From: JAUVDZ01 sp042568205
GTDB taxonomy: Bacteria > Patescibacteriota > Gracilibacteria > UBA1369 > PNNO01
DNA length: 22,094 nt
NCBI GenBank assembly: GCA_042568205.1
Contig: JBHPJE010000014.1
Coordinates: 1 to 22,094 of the forward strand
Reading direction: 5' to 3'
Shown: piece by piece, positions 14,308 through 19,565 of the stretch
Layout of the letters: each line of letters opens with the position of its first letter
How positions within the stretch are numbered: position 1 is the first letter of the stretch
Translations under genes and position numbers: made by a program
Notes under the pieces: model-generated
Told to the model about the DNA's origin: nothing
The model's input: only the letters and a program-made list of their open reading frames with translations
Database searches by the model: none

Positions 14308-14693
14308 GTAAAAGAAAAATAAAGATAGATGATATTTAACAAATCGTATTTAGCAGCCATCGCGGGGAGTGATGGAAACTTAAAGTTTGACGCCTATTGT
14401 CCTTTTTTAAGAACAACGGACTTTAACATTTTGAGTTTCCTTTTCTCCCTGAAGATGCGGATCGCCTTTTTTCATTTATTACTTCGGTAATTTATGATTT
14501 TGCGTCTCTTCTATTTTCCTTCGGGATTATAGGATTGAAAACTTTTCGATACCTCTATGCCTTATCCTTCGGGAAATTGCATTCTGGTACCATTGGGTTT
14601 TCTTGTAGCTTCGGCTACATCGAGGTGCTTTTATCGGCCCTCCAACTCTTTGGGGAGTTAAAAAAACATTACTTGAAAAAGTAGTGTTTTTTT
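14308..14693 (+). ncRNA. Unclassified, highly structured ~385-nt RNA
   Basis: This stretch has its own promoter and terminator and no conventional gene. The 5' half folds as a long interrupted helix: GGGAG/CTCCC (14365 with 14445), GGAAACT/AGTTTCC (14374 with 14434), TTAAAGT/ACTTTAA, and an inner hairpin with a T4 loop. The 3' half holds four cUUCGg tetraloop hairpins (UUCG at 14483, 14520, 14568 and 14610); the last has a perfect 6-bp stem (TGTAGC/GCTACA). I found none of the core motifs of RNase P RNA, tmRNA, 6S or SRP RNA. A 53-codon ORF from ATG 14329 to 14490, and an open frame without a start after 14427, also exist. Because the stems are so regular and the terminator overlaps the second frame, I favour an RNA gene, but a decayed coding sequence is not excluded. 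Confidence 0.62.
14660..14693. terminator. Bidirectional terminator between the RNA gene and the small unknown gene
   Basis: A 15-bp stem with one G-U pair (14660-14674 with 14679-14693) closes a GAAA loop, with an A run on one side and a T run on the other. It overlaps the stop codon of the minus-strand gene at 14692, so it can end transcripts from both directions. Confidence 0.85.
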
Positions 14694-15093
14694 AATGATC
14701 TCTACGAACTTTTGCTGCAATGTCTGCAAATTTTGCTCGCAATCGCGCAATACCTTCTTCAAGTAATCTATCACGTTCTTTTAAACCTTCTTCATCTACC
14801 CAATCAATAACTGCAAAAGGCGAATTTTTATAAAAAAATGCTTCCATTACTCTTAAAAAACTTTCTTCCACATCCACCTCACTTCGTAAAATTTTAGTAG
14901 TAGCCATTCCTAAATTCCCCAAAGCTATATTTTCTTTCCCATATGGTAACTCGTTTAATTCTTCTGCATCTGCAGCAACTATACAAGCAAACCAATCTTC
15001 TTTTGGTCTCTCAAAACCGCCTTCTTCGTTTTGAACATCAGGATAAGCCATAATTAGTTTAGTTAAAAATAGATTATATTTTATTAGCATCAT
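14692..15093 (-). CDS. Small acidic protein of unknown function
   Basis: 133 residues from the ATG at 15093, or 119 from the in-frame ATG at 15051, whose product begins MAYPDVQNEEGG. Neither start has a clear ribosome site; the longer form would add a short hydrophobic Leu/Ile-rich N-terminus. The body is acidic, with a conserved-looking core (WFACIVAADAEELNELPYG) and a C-terminal amphipathic Glu/Arg/Lys helix. I recognise no family. It lies 16 nt after the helicase-nuclease gene, so it is probably co-transcribed and may be a small partner of that enzyme (inference from position only). The bidirectional terminator overlaps its stop. Confidence 0.7.
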   Translation of the reverse strand: MMLIKYNLFLTKLIMAYPDVQNEEGGFERPKEDWFACIVAADAEELNELPYGKENIALGNLGMATTKILRSEVDVEESFLRVMEAFFYKNSPFAVIDWVDEEGLKERDRLLEEGIARLRAKFADIAAKVRRDH

Positions 15094-15109
15094 TATTAAA
15101 TTACAACCT

Positions 15110-17887
15110 TTAATGAACTGCCTTATTACAAATTAATCTGTATTCACAGAACTTACATGCGAATCCTGGAGTTGCACAGAAATCTGAATTCATTAATGCA
15201 TCTGCTTTTGTGCAAATTTCTTCCTCTGCTTTATCTAAATCTTCATTTGTTCTTGAAGTTGATTGTTTTTCATTATCTTCTAAGAAATACAAACTAAGCT
15301 TACTTGTATCAATCCCATAAACATCACGACAAGCCAATGCATATAACGAAAGCTGCAAATCTTTTTCAAGTTTGCTGCCTTTTTTGGATTTCCCTGTTTT
15401 ATAATCAATGACTTCATAAGTTCCATCATTAAGTTTATCGATTCTATCAATTCGACCTGAAAATGCATACTTTCCAACTTTTAAATTAAAAGCACGCTCT
15501 AACATTTCAGGGATTTTCCATTCTTCAGAATTATCTTCATAATAATCCTTCATAATTTTCAAACCCTGATGTTTACGAGCATTGTGATGAGCTCGGCTTT
15601 CATAACCATAAGGAATCCAATTCTTTTCATAAAGCTCATTCATAACCTCTAAGTCAGCCTTTTTGCCTTCTTTAAGCCCTTCGTAAAATTCATTTAGAGT
15701 ATTGTGAACTGAAACACCAAAATTAGCTGCTGAAGTTAATGGGGCTGGCAAATTATATAAATATCTGAATTTGTATTTTAATGGGCAGGCTTCAAAACAT
15801 GTTAACTTACTGTAACTTAATTTAGTTGGGGCAGGGGATAGCTCTAAACTCCTTGGTTTTGATTCTTTAACAACTTCTTCAACTATTTCTATATTTTCAT
15901 GTGACTCAACCTCTGGTAATCCTTCAAATTCTTTTATGAAAACTGATGGTTTCCATTTTTTTGTACCTTCATATTTTTCACTATAAGTAAGAAATAATTT
16001 TTCTTTTGCTCTTGTTGCAGCCACATACATCAACCTTCTTTCTTCATAAATATGCATATCTTTATCAGGAATTTCTTCAGTTATTAATTCATCAGGGATT
16101 TGGATTGGGTCACTCATATTACGACCTGGGAATCTTGTGTGTACCAATGATGGAATAAACACGATAGGGAATTGAAGTCCTTTTGCTGCATGAATTGTTG
16201 AGATTTGAACTGCATCATGATCAATTTCTTCAATTGTACTTTCTAAACGTGCACCTGCTTCCTCCAAAAGTTTTAAATAATCCAGAAAATTATAAATACT
16301 ATTATCATTATGTTGAGCATCGTACTCTTGTGCCATTTTTACAAATTCAGCAATATTTATTAACTTTTCTTCATCTTCGTATGTTGATTCTTCTTGAAGT
16401 TTATGCAGATATTTAGATCTGTTTAAAAACTCACTAAGGATTTGGGAAATATTGTGATCTTTTGAGAATTCAACTAGATTTCCGAATAGTTCAACTGTTT
16501 TTTTAAGATAATCTTCTTCTCTAACAACTTCTAATAAATTTAATTGCTCATGTTTTGCTTTATTTATTAGCGAAATTAAAGTTGCCATTGGAAAGTTATA
16601 TATCGGCATTTGCAAAATTCTAAATAAAGAAAGATTTTCATTTGGATTGCTTATAAACTTCAATATTGCTATTAAATCTTTAATCTCCGGTAATGTTGTT
16701 AAAGATTCTGATGATTTAACTTGAAACGGTATCTGGTTTGTTTTTAATGCTTCAATTAAAGGCTTTGCAATACTATGGGTTCTTACTAAAATCGCAATGT
16801 CCTTATAATCATATTCTTTAGTTAGTTGATTTATTTGTTGAACAATAAATTTGTACTCATTTAAGTAAGTAGCAAAGCGGTTAACTTGGATTTTATCTGA
16901 ATTTTCAAACTGACTATTTAAGCGTTTATTAACTTTATGAGAAGCTTCTAACCTAAATGGATTATTATTCTGAATTAACTCATAAGTCGCATTTAGTATC
17001 TCAGGAGTTGAACGATAATTCTCTTTTAAAACAATCTTCTTTGCATCAGGGAATTCTCGGTTAAATTCATTAATATTATTCATAGAAGCACCTCTCCATC
17101 TATAAATACTCTGATCATCATCTCCAACAACAGTTAGATTTTGATGTGCCTTAGCAAGCGTGTGCACGATTTTGCTTTGTGCAAAGTTAGTATCCTGAAA
17201 CTCATCAACTAAAATATGCTTAAATCTATCTTGATATTCTTTTAAAACAAGCGGTCTCTGTTCAAATAATCTCAAAACATAGTATTGAAGATCATTAAAA
17301 TCCATCAAATTATCTTTAATTAAAAGTTCCTGATATTTTTTATAAGCATTTGCTAATTCAAGAAGACGATCTCTATCTTCATCCTGCTTTTCTGCATATT
17401 CCAAATATTTTTCAGGAGGAATATCTTCATCTTTTAGCCTTGAAAAATGTGTACCTAAAGCCGAAATAAACTTACTTGGATTTCCCAAAGGTCTATAATA
17501 ATCCAGATCAAAATCAAAGAGATGTTTTTTAATAAACATCCATTGATCAATTTGAGTCAAAATCTTGTATGAAGTATCTAAACCTATTTCGAGACCTTTT
17601 TCTTTCAAAACCCTATCACAAAATCCATGAAAAGTATGAATTGAAAGCTCCTCGTATGAATAGGGGAGAGCCATATCAATTCTTTCAATCATTTCCTCAG
17701 TGGCTTTTTCAGTAAATGTTAGTGCAAGAATAGAATTTGTAGTAACCTTCTTATCTTGTAAAAGATAAAGTATTCGTGAAGTAATCACATGAGTTTTCCC
17801 AGTCCCAGCCCCTGCAATAATTAAAAGCGGCCCATTTTCATGAGTTACTGCCTCTAATTGTTCTTTATTTAATTTTGATAAATCCAT
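15110..17887 (-). CDS. UvrD/AddA-type helicase fused to a PD-(D/E)XK nuclease
   Basis: A 925-residue ATP-dependent 3'-5' helicase and nuclease, probably for double-strand-break end processing or repair. Superfamily 1 motifs in order: Walker A GAGTGKT (26-32), TFTEKATEEM (58-67), DEFQDTN (228-234), GDDDQSIYRWRG (255-266), ENYRS (289-293), STIHAAKGLQF (563-573), ERRLMYVAATRAK (616-628). The C-terminal nuclease has GRIDRID (811-817), the catalytic DYKTGK (828-833) and QLSLYALA (845-852). Cys701, Cys911, Cys914 and Cys920 are spaced like the Fe-S cluster of AddB/Cas4-type nucleases. One polypeptide thus holds activities split between subunits in RecBCD or AddAB. No partner helicase is in the window. 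A promoter lies just upstream, divergent from the 57-codon gene. Confidence 0.93.
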   Translation of the reverse strand: MDLSKLNKEQLEAVTHENGPLLIIAGAGTGKTHVITSRILYLLQDKKVTTNSILALTFTEKATEEMIERIDMALPYSYEELSIHTFHGFCDRVLKEKGLEIGLDTSYKILTQIDQWMFIKKHLFDFDLDYYRPLGNPSKFISALGTHFSRLKDEDIPPEKYLEYAEKQDEDRDRLLELANAYKKYQELLIKDNLMDFNDLQYYVLRLFEQRPLVLKEYQDRFKHILVDEFQDTNFAQSKIVHTLAKAHQNLTVVGDDDQSIYRWRGASMNNINEFNREFPDAKKIVLKENYRSTPEILNATYELIQNNNPFRLEASHKVNKRLNSQFENSDKIQVNRFATYLNEYKFIVQQINQLTKEYDYKDIAILVRTHSIAKPLIEALKTNQIPFQVKSSESLTTLPEIKDLIAILKFISNPNENLSLFRILQMPIYNFPMATLISLINKAKHEQLNLLEVVREEDYLKKTVELFGNLVEFSKDHNISQILSEFLNRSKYLHKLQEESTYEDEEKLINIAEFVKMAQEYDAQHNDNSIYNFLDYLKLLEEAGARLESTIEEIDHDAVQISTIHAAKGLQFPIVFIPSLVHTRFPGRNMSDPIQIPDELITEEIPDKDMHIYEERRLMYVAATRAKEKLFLTYSEKYEGTKKWKPSVFIKEFEGLPEVESHENIEIVEEVVKESKPRSLELSPAPTKLSYSKLTCFEACPLKYKFRYLYNLPAPLTSAANFGVSVHNTLNEFYEGLKEGKKADLEVMNELYEKNWIPYGYESRAHHNARKHQGLKIMKDYYEDNSEEWKIPEMLERAFNLKVGKYAFSGRIDRIDKLNDGTYEVIDYKTGKSKKGSKLEKDLQLSLYALACRDVYGIDTSKLSLYFLEDNEKQSTSRTNEDLDKAEEEICTKADALMNSDFCATPGFACKFCEYRLICNKAVH

Positions 17888-17893
17888 ACGAAT

Positions 17894-17922
17894 AATTTAA
17901 ACAATGTGGCATTTAATAACAA
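17894..17922 (-). promoter_or_regulatory. Putative promoter of the helicase-nuclease gene
   Basis: On the minus strand TTGTTA (17917-17922), a 17-bp spacer and TAAATT (17894-17899) sit just before the ATG at 17887, giving almost no leader. Confidence 0.4.
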
Positions 17923-17929
17923 CCCCACT

Positions 17930-17958
17930 TTGTCGAAAATAGTAATTTGTGCTATAAT
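17930..17958 (+). promoter_or_regulatory. Extended -10 promoter of the 57-codon gene
   Basis: TTGTCG (17930-17935), a 17-bp spacer and a perfect TATAAT (17953-17958), preceded by TGC at 17950-17952. The start site near 17965 leaves a leader of about 16 nt before the ATG at 17981. Confidence 0.68.
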
Positions 17959-17980
17959 TTAGTGAAATAAACAAGTCATT

Positions 17981-18154
17981 ATGGCTGATTTTGAAAAAAC
18001 AAAACGAAATCCTCGAATTCCAGAAACTCTTCAATTAGATGAGAAGATTAATGTGCCAGAAACAAATGTTAAGGCTAAACTAAAAGCTGCCCAGCTCACC
18101 GATGAGGCGAAGGAATGGGCAGCCAATAAAATCAAAATTTTAAAAGAGAATTAA
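17981..18154 (+). CDS. Small 57-residue charged protein, unknown
   Basis: The ORF runs ATG to TAA and encodes a very charged, soluble 57-residue protein (start MADFEKTKRNPRIPE, end KIKILKEN), with no membrane segment or Cys. It is short but has an extended -10 promoter at the right distance, the same short SD-less leader style as neighbours, and host-like codons in its first half. The second half is less AT-rich and contains an 8-bp inverted repeat (GCTGCCCA at 18086-18093 with TGGGCAGC at 18116-18123). It runs convergent to rpsA and divergent from the helicase-nuclease gene. Family not recognised; a small nucleic-acid or ribosome-associated protein is one guess from charge alone. Confidence 0.58.
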   Translation: MADFEKTKRNPRIPETLQLDEKINVPETNVKAKLKAAQLTDEAKEWAANKIKILKEN

Positions 18155-18245
18155 GCAGCAATTTCTTCTTCTGCACTTCGTCGTACGGGCTCAAGGCGCT
18201 CAATCAGTCGCTTCACTCCTTCTTCGCGGCTTGATCTAGCACCTT
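18155..18245. other. Locally GC-richer patch at the rpsA 3' end
   Basis: The 58-bp gap between the 57-codon gene and the rpsA stop, plus the last rpsA codons, is clearly richer in G+C than its surroundings. On the minus strand a frame other than rpsA stays open across it to a TAA at the edge of the small gene and reads like coding sequence (GVKRLIERLEPVRRSAEEE, then IAA). No terminator hairpin is evident for either convergent gene. Confidence 0.45.
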
Positions 18246-19430
18246 TTCTTCAGTTTCAGCAGCATCTTCAGCTGGTTCAGGAGCCTCTTCTTCTTTTTTA
18301 GCTTTAGCTTTTTTTACCGAACCTTTTTCGCTTAAAGCTTTGATACTTAAACCTATTCTATGTTCATCAGGGTCAACTGAGATAACTTTTGCTTTAACTT
18401 TATCTCCTACATTAATTACTTTTGTTGCATCATCAACTTCTTCTTCAGAAATTTCAGTTAAATGGATTAAACCATTAATTTCATCATTTAATTGCATAAA
18501 TGCACCAAATTGAGTAACTTTGTTAACCTCTCCTTCAACAACTTTTCCAATTTTGAAGTTTTTAGCAGCTTCAAGCCAAGGATCAGGAGTTAATCTTTTC
18601 ATACTTAAAGAGATTTTTTCACCTTCAATTCCAATAACAAGAACTTCAACTTCATTATTGATTTTTCCAAATTCAGAAGGATCTTTAACGTGTCCCCAAG
18701 CAATTTCAGAGATGTGAACAAGGCCTTCGAGTCCATTAAATGCAACGAAGATACCAAATTTAACAATACCACTAATTTTACCTTTAATCTTTTGTCCAAC
18801 TTTAAGTTTACCTAGAGAAGCGTCTCTTTGTTCTCTCATTGCAGCTTTTTCAGAAAGGATTAATTTGCCATTATCATTATCTACATTAATAACTTTAACA
18901 TTAAAATCCTCTCCAGTAAGATCATTTAATCTTTTTAGGATTTCATTTGAATCAGCACCGTTTACACGAGGATAGTGCATTGGAGCTAACTGTGAAACAG
19001 GAATAAATCCCTTAATTCCATCAACTTCAAGTAACAATCCACCTTTATTTGCTTCGTTTGCCTTAACCTGAATAACCTCACCAGTTTCATAAGCATCAAC
19101 AAATTTTCTCCAGCTCTTTTCCTGACTAGCTTTTCTTAATGAAAGAACAACTAATCCATCTGGATTCTCAGGGTCAATTACATAAGCAGAAACTTCATCA
19201 CCAGCTTTAAGTTCATCAATAGTGTTCATACTATCGTGAGCTTCTTTACCAGCAATAATACCTGTACTAATACCACCAAGATCTACAAGAATCTTATTCT
19301 TATAAATGTCAGTTACAGTTCCATCAATTAATGAACCTGGAACCGGGAATACTATGTCTGGTGAATCTTTCAGAAGCTTTTCCATAACTTCATTCTCATC
19401 ACCAAATACTTTGGTCATTTGAGTTGCCAT
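18213..19430 (-). CDS. rpsA: Ribosomal protein S1
   Basis: A 405-residue 30S ribosomal protein that binds mRNA. Four S1 (OB-fold) domains lie at about 33-102, 118-195, 213-282 and 297-366; the third and fourth are the most canonical (GIVKFGIFVAFNGLEGLVHISE, split by G-rich turns, and a similar QFGAFMQL copy). The C-terminal ~35 residues are a Lys/Ala/Glu low-complexity tail. E. coli S1 has six domains, so this is the shorter form common outside Proteobacteria. It ends in TGA within a GC-richer patch. The leader contains hairpins that could mediate autogenous control. No Shine-Dalgarno precedes the ATG, notable because S1 helps initiation on weak sites. Confidence 0.94.
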   Translation of the reverse strand: MATQMTKVFGDENEVMEKLLKDSPDIVFPVPGSLIDGTVTDIYKNKILVDLGGISTGIIAGKEAHDSMNTIDELKAGDEVSAYVIDPENPDGLVVLSLRKASQEKSWRKFVDAYETGEVIQVKANEANKGGLLLEVDGIKGFIPVSQLAPMHYPRVNGADSNEILKRLNDLTGEDFNVKVINVDNDNGKLILSEKAAMREQRDASLGKLKVGQKIKGKISGIVKFGIFVAFNGLEGLVHISEIAWGHVKDPSEFGKINNEVEVLVIGIEGEKISLSMKRLTPDPWLEAAKNFKIGKVVEGEVNKVTQFGAFMQLNDEINGLIHLTEISEEEVDDATKVINVGDKVKAKVISVDPDEHRIGLSIKALSEKGSVKKAKAKKEEEAPEPAEDAAETEEKVLDQAAKKE

Positions 19431-19443
19431 ATTGCCACTGTAA

Positions 19444-19493
19444 TAGAGCCTTTTTAATATTATGAGCTCACTTTGCTTAGAACAACGGCTCTA
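19444..19493 (-). promoter_or_regulatory. rpsA leader hairpin
   Basis: TAGAGCC (19444-19450) pairs with GGCTCTA (19487-19493) around a long AT-rich loop that contains a GAGCTC palindrome. It lies 13 nt upstream of the rpsA ATG. Autogenous regulation of S1 through structured leaders is known in E. coli; here it is inferred. Confidence 0.42.
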
Positions 19494-19512
19494 CTACTAA
19501 AAGGTTGTTTAA

Positions 19513-19552
19513 GAAATGAGCATAGAAATTTTAAACTAACTTTGCTCATTTC
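19513..19552 (-). terminator. Hairpin after clpC
   Basis: GAAATGAGC (19513-19521) pairs perfectly with GCTCATTTC (19544-19552) around a 22-nt loop, and a TT-rich stretch follows on the minus strand. It begins 13 bp after the clpC stop and overlaps the putative rpsA promoter, so it may be a weak terminator or a regulatory hairpin. Confidence 0.45.
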
Positions 19553-19556
19553 GCAA
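19528..19556 (-). promoter_or_regulatory. Putative rpsA promoter
   Basis: On the minus strand TTGCGA (19551-19556), a 17-bp spacer and TAAAAT (19528-19533). The start site would be near 19521, giving a leader of about 90 nt that holds the rpsA hairpin. Confidence 0.5.
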
Positions 19557-19565
19557 TAGAAAATG

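Noticed and set aside
14308..14693. RNase P RNA, tmRNA, 6S RNA or SRP RNA
   Set aside because: I could not find the RNase P core (GAGGAAAGTCC, ACAGAA), a tmRNA tRNA-like end with CCA, the 6S double-stem bubble, or the SRP GGAA tetraloop domain on either strand.
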